Shown: positions 7,562 through 16,273 of the stretch, in pieces
Numbering within the stretch: the stretch's first letter is position 1
Layout: the number at the start of each line of letters is the position of its first letter
Source: Pleomorphomonas carboxyditropha
GTDB lineage: Bacteria; Pseudomonadota; Alphaproteobacteria; Rhizobiales; Pleomorphomonadaceae
Direction: 5' to 3'
Length of the DNA: 64,000 bases
Assembly: GCF_002770725.1 (NCBI RefSeq)
Contig: NZ_NQVN01000003.1
Coordinates: 62,001-126,000 of the forward strand
Translations under genes and position numbers: made by a program
Notes under the pieces: model-generated
Databases searched by the model: none
What the model was told of the DNA's origin: nothing
What the model saw: the letters and a program-made list of their open reading frames with translations, nothing else

Positions 7562-7831
7562 ATGGACACCCTCATGTCGTCCTTGCCGCCCGAGCTGCTT
7601 CGCTTCGTCGAAGACCAGTTGGCCAACAACGAGGTTTCCGACGACGACGAACTGCGCGAGCACTTCATCGCCAACGGCCTGAGCGAAGAACAGGCGTGGC
7701 AGGCACTGACCTACCGCGCGCTGTACCTGCGACACGTCTTTCTCGACGGCTTCACGCCGATCCTCAAAGGCCAGGAAGCGCTTTGCTTCAACCCGCACAG
7801 CCGCGGCTGGGAGCCGGTTCCGAACCCATAG
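7562..7831 (+). CDS. Small acidic ICE protein of unknown function
   Basis: The gene encodes 89 residues from an ATG seven bases after the previous stop. The protein is acidic and helical (LLRFVEDQLANNEVSDDDELREHFI, then SEEQAWQALTYRALYLRHVF) and ends in NPHSRGWEPVPNP. There is no transmembrane segment. A terminator at 7872 ends this two-gene unit. It could be a partner of the protein encoded just upstream, but nothing in the sequence proves this. Confidence 0.65.
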   Translation: MDTLMSSLPPELLRFVEDQLANNEVSDDDELREHFIANGLSEEQAWQALTYRALYLRHVFLDGFTPILKGQEALCFNPHSRGWEPVPNP

Positions 7832-7871
7832 GCCGGCCTTCACGCGGCGCACTTCTTCATCCCTTTCATCA

Positions 7872-7898
7872 GGCCCTGTTCAGCAGGGCTTTTCTTCG
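7872..7898 (+). terminator. Intrinsic terminator
   Basis: GCCCTG at 7873-7878 pairs with CAGGGC at 7884-7889, followed by TTTTCTTCG. Confidence 0.8.
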
Positions 7899-7968
7899 TC
7901 CTACGCAATCGCACGCATCCGGCCTCGGCCGCTGGATGCCGATTGCTCCATTCCGCAAGGAGATCATC

Positions 7969-8796
7969 ATGCAACTCGCATCTCGCTTCGCCCCTCGTTC
8001 CCCGGTGCTGCGCGCCGACCATCCGTTGTCGGACGATCAGATTCGCACCGTGGCCCCATCCATCTTCGCGGACACCCCGCACGAAAGCCGCTCCGAACGG
8101 TACAGTTACATCCCCACGGCGGCTGTGCTGACCGAACTGCGCAGAGAAGGTTTCCAGCCGTTCATGGTGTGCCAGACCCGCGTGCGACACGAGGATCGCC
8201 GCGACTACACCAAGCACATGCTGCGCCTTCGCCACGCCAGCCAGATCAACGGCGCCGAGGCGAACGAGATCATCCTGCTCAACTCGCACGACGGCACCAG
8301 CAGCTACCAGATGCTCGCGGGCATGTTCAGATTCGTCTGCCACAACGGCCTGGTGTGCGGCGACACCTTCGCCGACGTGCGCGTGCCCCACAAGGGCAAC
8401 GTCACCGATCACGTGATCGAAGGCGCCTACGAGGTGCTGCACGGCTTCGAGCGCGTGCAGGACTCGCGCGACGCCATGCGCGTCATCACCCTCGACGACG
8501 GCGAGGCCGAAGTCTTCGCCAGGTCGGCGCTGACCTTGAAGTACGACGAGTCGGGCAAGGCCTTGCCCATCACGGAGACGCAGATCCTGCGGCCTCGTCG
8601 TTTCGACGACAACCGTGCCGATCTTTGGTCGGTCTTCAACCGGGTTCAGGAGAACCTGGTCAAGGGCGGCCTGACTGGCCGTGCCGCCAACGGGCGCCAG
8701 CAGCGCACGCGACCCGTTCAGGGCATCGACCAGAACGTCCGGCTCAACCGGGCGCTTTGGCTGCTCGCGGATGGCCTGCGTCAGCTCAAAGCCTGA
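7969..8796 (+). CDS. DUF932 (DUF945) domain protein
   Basis: The 275-residue protein matches the DUF932 family found on ICEs, plasmids and phages. Conserved stretches are LLNSHDGTSSYQMLAGMFRFVCHNGLVCG near residues 105-130 and the following HVIEGAYEVL. The ATG at 7969 has AAGGAG just upstream (7957-7962), which decides the start. It is a cytoplasmic protein with no membrane segment. The molecular function of the family is not established. It has its own terminator (8803-8840), so it appears to be a single-gene unit. Confidence 0.85.
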   Translation: MQLASRFAPRSPVLRADHPLSDDQIRTVAPSIFADTPHESRSERYSYIPTAAVLTELRREGFQPFMVCQTRVRHEDRRDYTKHMLRLRHASQINGAEANEIILLNSHDGTSSYQMLAGMFRFVCHNGLVCGDTFADVRVPHKGNVTDHVIEGAYEVLHGFERVQDSRDAMRVITLDDGEAEVFARSALTLKYDESGKALPITETQILRPRRFDDNRADLWSVFNRVQENLVKGGLTGRAANGRQQRTRPVQGIDQNVRLNRALWLLADGLRQLKA

Positions 8797-8802
8797 CCCA
8801 CA

Positions 8803-8840
8803 AGCGGATCGTGCCTCGCGGCATGGTCCGCTTTTTCTTT
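8803..8840 (+). terminator. Intrinsic terminator of the DUF932 gene
   Basis: AGCGGA at 8803-8808 pairs with TCCGCT at 8827-8832, with an inner TGCC/GGCA stem, followed by TTTTCTTT. Confidence 0.85.
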
Positions 8841-8849
8841 GGCGGCGCT

Positions 8850-9012
8850 GTGCTGCCAGCGCACCACGTTCAGTTTGGTTCGGTGTAACCCTAATGCGGC
8901 AATTCGCTGCCGCCGCGAAAATTGCGGTTCGACTGCATACCTCCCTGGCTTTTCCTCCCTGAGCCAAGCAGTCATCTTTGCCGCCTCGGTGTTCCCGGGG
9001 CGGTTTTCTTTT
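8850..9012 (+). ncRNA. Candidate small RNA ending in its own terminator
   Basis: This stretch lies between the DUF932 terminator and a second, separate terminator (8981-9012: CCGCC pairs with GGCGG, with an inner CGG/CCG, then TTTTCTTTT). It holds no gene. A hairpin at 8896-8913 pairs GCGGCA with TGCCGC. A free-standing terminator with no gene before it suggests a short transcript that starts after 8840. I could not identify a convincing promoter, so the 5' end given is approximate. Confidence 0.35.
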
Positions 9013-9125
9013 ATGGCCGTCCTTCCAGGCCGCGGGCGATGCGCCAGCGCAAACAGGGTTGGACGCTGGGTCGGTTTTCCGCTCCCGCTGTAGGCGCACC
9101 TTGGCGCAGGCTATGTCCCATGTCC

Positions 9126-9255
9126 GTCGGCGTTGCCGACAACATGCCCAGGTAGTCCAGACCTTCAAGGCTACGGTGCGTTGCGACGCACGGTCTGATT
9201 CTTCACCACGACGCTCACCGCGTCTTCTTCCATCCCCCTGGGGCAGTGACTGCCC
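9126..9255 (+). promoter_or_regulatory. Repeated ICE leader element, copy 4
   Basis: Hairpin 1 pairs 9126-9131 with 9135-9140 (GTCGGC/GCCGAC). The linker is CATGCCCAGG. Hairpin 2 pairs 9152-9157 with 9169-9174 (GTAGTC/GGCTAC) around a loop with GACCTTCAA. Hairpin 3 pairs 9176-9181 with 9186-9191 (GTGCGT/ACGCAC). Further hairpins at 9210-9224 (GACGC/GCGTC) and 9241-9255 (GGGCAG/CTGCCC) take the place of hairpins 4 and 5. It ends 42 bases before the next start codon. Confidence 0.7.
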
Positions 9256-9296
9256 TCGCGGTTGGTGCTGTCTCCGCTCACTTCGAGGACATCACC

Positions 9297-9953
9297 ATGC
9301 CTGCACCTTCTTCCCCCAAGACGCTCTATCGCATCGACGAATGCCCCGACCTGATGGCCGATGGCGTCGTCGGTGACGAGAACGGCAACCTGGTCTTCAT
9401 CTCCCTCTGGGCGCGCGACACCGCCGTCCAGGAATTCCTGGCCCGCCTCACCCTGGGCCGGGACGAACAGGGACTGGATCAGTTCCACGTCATCACCGAG
9501 CAGGGCGCCAGCATCCCGGTCTTCGTCGGCAACGTCGAGAACCTGGAGAAACGCAGCGCACGCGCCTACCGGCGCACGCTGTTCGGCTCGCTGACCAACA
9601 TCTGGCTGTTCGATCGGCGCTGCGTCAAACCCGACAAGGCCAACGCCAGCGCACTGGCGCTCCTGCCTCGCGATTCCACGCACCGGCTCGACCGGCTGTG
9701 GACGCTGGTGCGGGACACGTGCCCGCTGCCGCTTCTCGATCCCTGGCGCGACAGCGTACTGGAACTGCTGCAGGCGAAGTCGATGCTGACGCGCCTGCCG
9801 TTCGCCCTCGGGCCTCTGGAAGGCCATCGGCTCGCCATCGACGTGCCGACGCTGACCGAGGTGCTGGGCGGCCTGATCCGCAGCGGCGCGCTCGTCGGCG
9901 GCGCACCCGCCAGCCGCACCCCCTCGGCGCAACCGCTCGAAGCGGTGGCTTGA
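9297..9953 (+). CDS. Conserved ICE protein of unknown function (218 residues)
   Basis: The ATG at 9297 follows GAGGACATC. The 218-residue protein is soluble. It carries an SLWARDTAVQEFLARLTLG helix and a segment FGSLTNIWLFDRRCVKPDKANA, with a proline/alanine-rich C-terminus. No catalytic motif is recognisable. It is preceded by repeated leader element copy 4 and followed after 67 bases by the DUF6094 gene. Confidence 0.65.
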   Translation: MPAPSSPKTLYRIDECPDLMADGVVGDENGNLVFISLWARDTAVQEFLARLTLGRDEQGLDQFHVITEQGASIPVFVGNVENLEKRSARAYRRTLFGSLTNIWLFDRRCVKPDKANASALALLPRDSTHRLDRLWTLVRDTCPLPLLDPWRDSVLELLQAKSMLTRLPFALGPLEGHRLAIDVPTLTEVLGGLIRSGALVGGAPASRTPSAQPLEAVA

Positions 9954-10020
9954 GGTTCCTTCACCGGACATGCACGCGCGCATGTCCGCATCCCTTCATC
10001 TTCAATGCCAGGAGATTCCC

Positions 10021-11136
10021 ATGGCCCTCATGTTCCCGCGGCTCGCCCGCAACTTCGTCAAGAACGGGTACTTCCCCACGGATGAACCCACGCTCGAAAG
10101 AGCACTCACCGCACTGGCGCCCGCCGAGGCCTCGGCCGGGCCGCTGTGCATCCTCGATCCCTGCGCCGGCGAAGGCGTGGCGATCGCCGAAGCCGCGCAC
10201 GCCCTCGGGCGCGAGCAGGTCCAGGCCTTCGCCGTCGAGTACGAGGCCGAGCGCGCACGCCATGCCCGGCAACTGGTCGATCGCTGCATCCACGGCGACC
10301 TGATGGACACACTGATCAGCCGGCAGAGCTTCGGCCTGCTGTGGCTCAACCCGCCGTATGGCGACCTGTCCAAGGACACCAACGGCAACGTCGGCTACCA
10401 GGGCCAGGGCCGCGCTCGGCTGGAAAAGCTGTTCTATCAGAAGGCGCTGCCGCTGTTGCAGTACGGCGGCGTGCTGATCTACATCGTCCCGCACTACGTG
10501 CTCGACGCCGAGCTGGTCGGATGGCTGACCCGGCACTTCGCCGAGTTGCGCATCTACCGCGCGGTGGACACGCAGTTCAAGCAGGTCGTGATCTTCGGTC
10601 GCAAGGTTCGCCAGCGCGACCAGGCATCGGAGTCTGTCAAGGCCACGCGCGCGCTGCTGCTGCAGATAGGTCTTGGCGACGCCGAAGCGGAAGAGCTGCC
10701 AGTCGAATGGCCGTTCCTGCCCTACACGGTGCCTGCCACGGCCGAGCCGGAGCACTTCTACCGCGTGACGATGGAGCCCGAGCAGTTCGCCGAGGAAGTC
10801 GGCCGACTGCAAGGGCTCTGGCCGACGCTCGACACGCACCTGGGCGCCGCGCAGCAGTCGCTGCGGTCCCCGGCGCGAGGTTTATCGCATTGGCATCTCG
10901 CCTTGGCACTCGCCGCAGGTGCGATCTCCGGAGTGGTGAAGTCCAAGACGGGCCGCGTGCTCGTCGTCAAAGGCGACACCCACAAGGAGAAGACCTTGCA
11001 CACGGAGTACACCGAGCGCGACGACGGTTCCGTGGCCGAGACGCGCATCCTGACCGACAAGTTCGTGCCGGTCATCCGTGCCTGGGACATGACACCAGGC
11101 TCGCCGACCTGCGGCGAGGTGTTGACCATCCGCTGA
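10021..11136 (+). CDS. DUF6094 protein, N6-adenine methyltransferase-like
   Basis: The 371-residue protein has the two core motifs of an amino-methyltransferase. A SAM-binding loop DPCAGEG lies at residues 46-52, and the catalytic NPPY lies at 110-113. The rest resembles DUF6094 proteins, which sit next to a helicase gene in many clc-type ICEs. It could modify the incoming or replicating ICE DNA, for example against restriction, but no specificity domain is evident and its substrate is not shown. Its ATG follows CAGGAG. A leader hairpin and the helicase gene come next, so the two may act together. Confidence 0.8.
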   Translation: MALMFPRLARNFVKNGYFPTDEPTLERALTALAPAEASAGPLCILDPCAGEGVAIAEAAHALGREQVQAFAVEYEAERARHARQLVDRCIHGDLMDTLISRQSFGLLWLNPPYGDLSKDTNGNVGYQGQGRARLEKLFYQKALPLLQYGGVLIYIVPHYVLDAELVGWLTRHFAELRIYRAVDTQFKQVVIFGRKVRQRDQASESVKATRALLLQIGLGDAEAEELPVEWPFLPYTVPATAEPEHFYRVTMEPEQFAEEVGRLQGLWPTLDTHLGAAQQSLRSPARGLSHWHLALALAAGAISGVVKSKTGRVLVVKGDTHKEKTLHTEYTERDDGSVAETRILTDKFVPVIRAWDMTPGSPTCGEVLTIR

Positions 11137-11209
11137 TCGCTGTTCCCTGACGGTCGCCGTCGATCTGTTCTTCCACTGCGGCTTCGCGCCGTTCTTCTCT
11201 TCCCACCCC

Positions 11210-11257
11210 GGGGCATGCCATCGCCCCGCAGGGGGAGGTGCATGCCCCATCTTCTTT
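11210..11257 (+). promoter_or_regulatory. Leader hairpin or attenuator before the helicase gene
   Basis: Positions 11210-11218 (GGGGCATGC) pair with 11240-11248 (GCATGCCCC), followed by ATCTTCTTT. An inner alternative pairs GGGGC with GCCCC at 11222-11226 or so. It ends just before the TTGGAG ribosome site. It may terminate upstream transcription or attenuate the helicase gene. Confidence 0.55.
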
Positions 11258-11268
11258 GGAGCATCACC

Positions 11269-13551
11269 ATGTCCCTCGATACCGAAGTCGTTCCCGCCGC
11301 TGATGGCACGCCCGTCCAGAGCGACGTGCTCGAAGCGACTGCTTCTCCCCTGGCGATGAGCCTTCAGGATTTCGTTGCCGAATTCGGCGACGAGCTGCTG
11401 GACTCGCTCAACCGCGCCAACCCTCCCGTCTACACCGGCCAGGCCCGGCCGCATCGCCAGCTCGTGCTGGCCAGTCTCAAGCGCAAGCTGTTCGGCGCGC
11501 AGGCCGAGGTGGTGCATGCCGTTACCGAGCTGCTGGCCGACCGCGGCGAACGCGCCGCGATCGTCAATGGCGAGATGGGCTGCGGCAAGACCACGGTCGG
11601 CATCGCCACGGCGGCCGTGCTGCACGCCGAAGGCTATCGCCGCACGCTGATCCTCTCGCCGCCTCACCTGGTCTACAAATGGCGCCGGGAAATCCAGGAG
11701 ACGGTGGCCGGCGCCAAGGTCTGGGTGCTCAATGGCCCGGACACGCTGGTCAAGCTCATCAAACTGCGCGAGCAATTGGGCGTGCCGGTACGCGGCCAGG
11801 AGTTCTACGTTCTCGGTCGCGTGCGGATGCGCATGGGTTTCCACTGGAAGCCCGTCTTCAACGTGCGGCGCACGCGGCACGGCGAAGTGGGCGCATGCCC
11901 GGACTGCGGCCAGGTCATCACCAATCTCGACGGCGAGCCGATCAACCCGGTCGAACTCGAAGCCGAGGACTACCGCCGCCGGTGCAGCCATTGCGCCGCA
12001 CCGCTGTGGACGCTGATGCGACCGCGGAGCCTGTCCGCCAGCGACCAGTCCACGGCCGTCTTCAAAGCCTTGCAGCGCATCCCGACCATCGGAGAGGTCA
12101 CGGCGCATAAGCTGATGAAGAAGTTCGGCGACGGCTTCCTGGCCTCAATGCTGGGCGACAACATCCACGAGTTCATCAACCTCATGGATGCCAACGGTGA
12201 GCTGGTGTTCTCGGATCGTCAGGCGCACCGCATGGAGCGGGCGATGGCGAACATGGAGTTCGGCTTCGGCGAGGGCGGGTATCAGCCCAGCGAATTCATC
12301 AAAAGGTACTTGCCGCAAGGCACGTTCGACCTGCTCATCGCCGACGAGGCGCATGAGTACAAGAACGGCGGTAGCGCCCAAGGCCAGGCCATGGGCGTGC
12401 TCGCAGCGAAGGCGCGCAAGGCCTTGCTGCTCACTGGCACGCTGATGGGCGGCTACGGCGACGACCTGTTCCACCTGCTGTTCCGAGCCCTGCCTGGGCG
12501 AATGATCGAAGACGGCTACCGCCCGACCAAGAGCGGCAGCATGACCTCGGCCGCGATGGCGTTCATGAGGGATCACGGCATCCTCAAGGACATCTATTCC
12601 GAGAGCACGGGCACGGCGCACAAGACGGCCAAGGGCAGCAAGGTCTCGGTGCGCACGGTCAAGGCGCCGGGCTTCGGCCCGAAGGGCGTGCTGCGTTGCG
12701 TCCTGCCGTTCACGGTATTCCTCAAGTTGAAGGACATCGGCGGCAACGTGCTGCCGTCCTACGACGAGGAGTTCCGCGAGGTGGCGATGGACACGGCGCA
12801 AGCCGCGGCTTATCGCGATCTGTCGTTTCGTCTGACCTCGGCGCTGAAACAGGCGCTGGCCAAGCGCGACACGACGCTGCTCGGTGTGGTCCTCAACGTG
12901 CTGCTGGCCTGGCCGGATTGCTGCTTCCGGTCGGAGACGGTGGTGCACCCGCGCACACGCCAGACCTTGGCCTTCGTTCCGGCTCAGTTCAACGAGCTGG
13001 AGGTGATGCCCAAGGAGCGCGAGCTGATCGAGATCTGCAAGCAGGAGAAGGCTGCGGGTCGCAAGACGCTGGTCTATTCGGTCTACACCGGCACGCGCGA
13101 CACCACGTCGCGCTTGAAGGTGCTGCTGGAGCAGGAAGGCTTCAAGGTGGCGGTGCTGCGCGCAAGCGTGGATGCCTCCCGCCGCGAGGACTGGATCGCC
13201 GAGCAGTTGGACCGCGGCATCGACGTGCTGATCACGAACCCCGAGCTGGTGAAAACCGGCCTGGACCTGTTGGAGTTTCCGACGATCGTGTTCATGCAGT
13301 CGGGCTACAACGTCTACAGCCTGCAGCAGGCGGCCCGGCGCTCATGGCGCATCGGCCAGAAGCTGCCGGTTCGCGTGATCTACCTCGGCTACGCGGCTTC
13401 CTCGCAGATGACCTGCCTGGGGCTGATGGCGCGAAAGATCATGGTCTCGCAGAGCACGTCGGGAGACGTGCCCGAGTCGGGATTGGACGTGCTGAACCAG
13501 GACGGTGATTCCGTCGAGGTGGCACTGGCCCGGCAACTCGTCGCGGCCTGA
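11269..13551 (+). CDS. SNF2-like/SF2 DEAH-box helicase
   Basis: The 760-residue protein has Walker A GEMGCGKT at residues 101-108 and a DEAH box (LIADEAHEYK) near 356-365. The C-terminal helicase lobe includes VLITNPELVKTGLDLLEFPTIVFMQSGYN and QAARRSWRIGQ, typical of SNF2/ERCC3-like motors. A four-cysteine zinc finger (CPDC near 210, CSHC near 242) is inserted between motifs I and II. It follows the DUF6094 methyltransferase, a pairing repeated in related ICEs. It is likely a DNA translocase; whether it serves ICE replication or protection is unknown. The ATG at 11269 is chosen over an upstream frame in the hairpin leader. Confidence 0.83.
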   Translation: MSLDTEVVPAADGTPVQSDVLEATASPLAMSLQDFVAEFGDELLDSLNRANPPVYTGQARPHRQLVLASLKRKLFGAQAEVVHAVTELLADRGERAAIVNGEMGCGKTTVGIATAAVLHAEGYRRTLILSPPHLVYKWRREIQETVAGAKVWVLNGPDTLVKLIKLREQLGVPVRGQEFYVLGRVRMRMGFHWKPVFNVRRTRHGEVGACPDCGQVITNLDGEPINPVELEAEDYRRRCSHCAAPLWTLMRPRSLSASDQSTAVFKALQRIPTIGEVTAHKLMKKFGDGFLASMLGDNIHEFINLMDANGELVFSDRQAHRMERAMANMEFGFGEGGYQPSEFIKRYLPQGTFDLLIADEAHEYKNGGSAQGQAMGVLAAKARKALLLTGTLMGGYGDDLFHLLFRALPGRMIEDGYRPTKSGSMTSAAMAFMRDHGILKDIYSESTGTAHKTAKGSKVSVRTVKAPGFGPKGVLRCVLPFTVFLKLKDIGGNVLPSYDEEFREVAMDTAQAAAYRDLSFRLTSALKQALAKRDTTLLGVVLNVLLAWPDCCFRSETVVHPRTRQTLAFVPAQFNELEVMPKERELIEICKQEKAAGRKTLVYSVYTGTRDTTSRLKVLLEQEGFKVAVLRASVDASRREDWIAEQLDRGIDVLITNPELVKTGLDLLEFPTIVFMQSGYNVYSLQQAARRSWRIGQKLPVRVIYLGYAASSQMTCLGLMARKIMVSQSTSGDVPESGLDVLNQDGDSVEVALARQLVAA

Positions 13552-13562
13552 TCCACCCACCC

Positions 13563-13599
13563 ACGCCGGCTGCCCTTCGGGGCGCCGGCTTCTTTTTTC
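13563..13599 (+). terminator. Intrinsic terminator after the helicase gene
   Basis: GCCGGC-T-GCCC at 13565-13575 pairs with GGGC-G-CCGGC at 13580-13589 around TTCG, followed by TTCTTTTTT. It separates the accessory cluster from the conjugation genes. Confidence 0.88.
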
Positions 13600-13710
13600 C
13601 GTGCATCGATGGCGCGCGATGAAGTCGGGCGCCTGCCAGTTCCCTTTGTTTGCTGCCCGAACGCTTCGCGGCGGCGATGGTGAGGGCTCCGTGTTCCAGG
13701 GAATTGCCCC

Positions 13711-14322
13711 ATGCAACCACTCACCTGCGTCGCTCACCGCTTGGCTGTGCCTGCCTTGCTGGCCGGCTGCGTGCTCATCACCGGCTGCGCCGCCACGGGC
13801 ACGACGAGCCCTCCCACTGTCCATGACTCGCTCCCCGAGCCTGCGGTGTTGGTCAGAACCATCGCCCCGGAGCCCGAGCCGGGCCTGATCCCGGTGGCCC
13901 GCTACGGGCGCTACACGCTGGTCGAGATGGTGCCGGAACCGGCACAGCGCGACCTGCTGCGACAGGTGATCGAGATTTCGATTCCGCCGATCTTGGACGC
14001 GAGCGTCGGCGATGCCCTTCGGCACGTGCTGCTGCGCACCGGCTACCGGCTCTGCGACGCGACGGAGGCGACCGCGCTGTACGCGTTGCCGCTGCCGGCG
14101 GCGCACCTGCGGCTCGGGCCGCTGCCGCTGCGCGATGCCTTGCTGGCACTCGCCGGCCCGGCCTGGGAGTTGTCCGTCGATGACGCTTCGCGCGCGGTGT
14201 GCTTCACGCGCGTGACGACTGCGCGTGCGCCGAGCGCAAGCCCGATTCCCGCGGCTCCGGCACCGAGCGCGCCGGCCGCCGAACCCGCCGATTCCCACGT
14301 GCCCCAGGAGGCCCAGCCATGA
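13711..14322 (+). CDS. pilL: PilL-type conjugative transfer lipoprotein (TIGR03748)
   Basis: The 203-residue precursor has a hydrophobic N-terminus and a lipobox ITGC, so it is probably an outer-membrane-directed lipoprotein. The mature part matches the conjugative PilL family (ARYGRYTLVEMVPEPAQRDLL and ILDASVGDALRHVLLRTGYRL), with a proline/alanine-rich tail. In PFGI-1-type ICEs this gene opens the transfer region. The stop overlaps the next start (ATGA), so translation is coupled. Confidence 0.85.
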   Translation: MQPLTCVAHRLAVPALLAGCVLITGCAATGTTSPPTVHDSLPEPAVLVRTIAPEPEPGLIPVARYGRYTLVEMVPEPAQRDLLRQVIEISIPPILDASVGDALRHVLLRTGYRLCDATEATALYALPLPAAHLRLGPLPLRDALLALAGPAWELSVDDASRAVCFTRVTTARAPSASPIPAAPAPSAPAAEPADSHVPQEAQP

Positions 14323-14963
14323 CCATCCCGCAGCTTCCCGACGAGAACGCCGGCCGCGCGCGCTGGTTGAAGATCACAGCGGCCGCATGGCTGCTGCTCG
14401 TGAGCATCCTGGCCGTGGTCAACAGCGTGGGCCTGTCGCGCCTGAGCGAGCAAAGCCAGGCCAGCGCCCAGGATGCCCACGTGCAGGCGCTCAACACGCG
14501 CGTCGCCGAACTCGAACAGCAGGCGGCGGCCTCGAAGAACCAGCCCAAGCCCGTCACCCAACCCGACTTCGAGGCCGCCCGCAAGTTGCTGGACGAACGC
14601 CTGGCACAGGTGGAGCACACCCAGGGCGCAGACGCCCATGCCGGCGACTTGCAGGCGCTGCAGGCGCGCATGGGCGACCTCGAAGCTCGCATGAAGCGAA
14701 CCGCCGCGCCTGCCGCGGCACCCCGGCGCACCGCCGAGCCGGCCAAGCCCAAGGTGCCCGAACCGCCGTTCAACGTCGTGGGCGTGGAGCTGCGCGGCGG
14801 CGAGCGCTTCCTGTCGGTGGCGGCACCCAAGGCGTCGTCGGTGCTGGACGTGTGGCTGCTGCGCGAAGGCGATGCCGTGGGCGCGTGGCATCTGCTGGCG
14901 ATCGAGGCGCGCGCCGCCGTGTTCCGCGTGGATGGACAGACCCAGCGCCTCGCGCTGCCGTAG
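14319..14963 (+). CDS. Conserved conjugation-region membrane-anchored protein
   Basis: The 214-residue protein has one N-terminal membrane segment (about residues 17-40), a coiled-coil-like region (50-130, many E, Q and A) and a C-terminal beta-rich domain (150-214: VVGVELRGGERFLSVAAP). Its topology suggests an inner-membrane anchor with a periplasmic coiled coil. It always sits between pilL and TIGR03759 in this ICE class. I do not know a published function. It overlaps pilL by four bases. Confidence 0.7.
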   Translation: MTIPQLPDENAGRARWLKITAAAWLLLVSILAVVNSVGLSRLSEQSQASAQDAHVQALNTRVAELEQQAAASKNQPKPVTQPDFEAARKLLDERLAQVEHTQGADAHAGDLQALQARMGDLEARMKRTAAPAAAPRRTAEPAKPKVPEPPFNVVGVELRGGERFLSVAAPKASSVLDVWLLREGDAVGAWHLLAIEARAAVFRVDGQTQRLALP

Positions 14964-14972
14964 GAGCCGGCC

Positions 14973-15704
14973 ATGAAGCACGCCGCGATCTGCTTCGCCG
15001 CCATCCTCGCCGCTGTCGCAGGAACGGCAGGCACGGCCTCGGCACAGTCGGCGCCGGTCGCGTCCTCGCGCACGGTGCCCGCCCAGATTCAGAACAGCAG
15101 CGACGCCGCGCTGGACGAACGGCTGGCGCGCGATTGGGGCCTGCGCTCCGATGAGTGGGCGCGCTACCGCCAACTGATGCAGGGGCCGCTGGGCATCTAT
15201 TCCCCGAACCTCGATCCGCTCACGGCGCTGGGCATCGAGGCGCGCAGCGACGAGGAACGCAACCGCTATGCGGAGCTGCAGGTGCAGGCGGAATCGAAGC
15301 GCGTGGGCAAGACGCTGGCCTACCAGCGGGCCTACGACGCGGCGTGGAAGCGGCTCTATCCGGGACAGCAGCGCGTGAACATGCCGGGTGCGAAGGCGCC
15401 GGGCGCCGGCAACCGGGGCTCGGGCCGGCTGGCGGTTTTCGTGAAGGCCGAGTGCCCGTCGTGCGAGCAGCGCGTGCGCCAGCTGCAGGTGGCCGGCACC
15501 GCCTTCGACCTCTACATGGTCGGCAGCCGCCAGGAGGACGCCCGCATCCGCCAGTGGGCGACGCAGGCCGGCATCGACGCCGGCCGCGTGCGCTCCCGCA
15601 CCATCACGCTCAACCATGACGCCGGGCGCTGGCTGTCGCTCGGCCTGCCCGGCGATCTGCCCGCCGTGGTGCGCGAGGTCAACGGCCAATGGCAGCGGCA
15701 GTAA
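14973..15704 (+). CDS. TIGR03759 family ICE protein, exported, with a CPSC motif
   Basis: The 243-residue precursor has a clear signal peptide (residues 1-24, ending ASA). The N-terminal mature half contains LDERLARDWGLRSDEWARYRQLMQGPLGIYSPNLDPLTALGIEAR, the hallmark of the family. The C-terminal half looks thioredoxin-like, with CPSC at residues 161-164. It is likely periplasmic and may assist disulfide chemistry or assembly of the transfer apparatus; this is inference. Its 3' end overlaps the transglycosylase gene by 16 bases. Confidence 0.82.
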   Translation: MKHAAICFAAILAAVAGTAGTASAQSAPVASSRTVPAQIQNSSDAALDERLARDWGLRSDEWARYRQLMQGPLGIYSPNLDPLTALGIEARSDEERNRYAELQVQAESKRVGKTLAYQRAYDAAWKRLYPGQQRVNMPGAKAPGAGNRGSGRLAVFVKAECPSCEQRVRQLQVAGTAFDLYMVGSRQEDARIRQWATQAGIDAGRVRSRTITLNHDAGRWLSLGLPGDLPAVVREVNGQWQRQ

Positions 15705-16273
15705 CCCGCCGTGCAGGCTGCGCGGCCTTGGTCCTCGGCCTCAGCGCCCATGCCGCCATCGTCTTCGGCCAGGAGGTGCCACCACCCGCCTACCAGCTCG
15801 CCGCCCAGCAGGCGGGCGTGCCGTCGCCGGTGCTGTATGCGGTGGCGCTGCAGGAGAGCGGCGCCCGGCTGCGCGGCCGGCTGATCCCGTGGCCGTGGAC
15901 GCTCAACGTCGCCGGCCGCGCCGAACGCTATGCCACGCGGGCCGAGGCCTGCGCCGGCATCCGCCGGGCGCTCGCCCGCACGCCGGTCAACCGCATCGAC
16001 GCCGGCCTCGGCCAGGTCAACCTCGGCTACCACGCGCACCGCTACGCGCATCCCTGCGAGCTGCTCGACCCATACCGCAACCTCGCCATCGCCGCGGAAA
16101 TCCTGCAGGAGCAGCACACGCCGGGCGAGGACTGGCTGGTCGCCATCGGCCGCTACCACCGCCCCGCGGGCGGGGCGCCCGCCGCCCGTTACCGCCGCAG
16201 CGTCCACCAGCACCTGACCCGCGTGCTCGGGCCGGGAGCCTCACTTCCCTCTGCCCGGAGTCCCATGCCATGA
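15689..16273 (+). CDS. Lytic transglycosylase (SLT domain)
   Basis: The 194-residue precursor has an N-terminal signal peptide. Its SLT-like domain has the catalytic glutamate at position 56 (ALQESG), followed by GLGQVNLGYH. Such enzymes cut peptidoglycan so that the conjugation channel can cross the cell wall. The C-terminal segment is basic and proline-rich. The gene overlaps both neighbours, which indicates tight operon coupling. Confidence 0.87.
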   Translation: MAAAVTRRAGCAALVLGLSAHAAIVFGQEVPPPAYQLAAQQAGVPSPVLYAVALQESGARLRGRLIPWPWTLNVAGRAERYATRAEACAGIRRALARTPVNRIDAGLGQVNLGYHAHRYAHPCELLDPYRNLAIAAEILQEQHTPGEDWLVAIGRYHRPAGGAPAARYRRSVHQHLTRVLGPGASLPSARSPMP

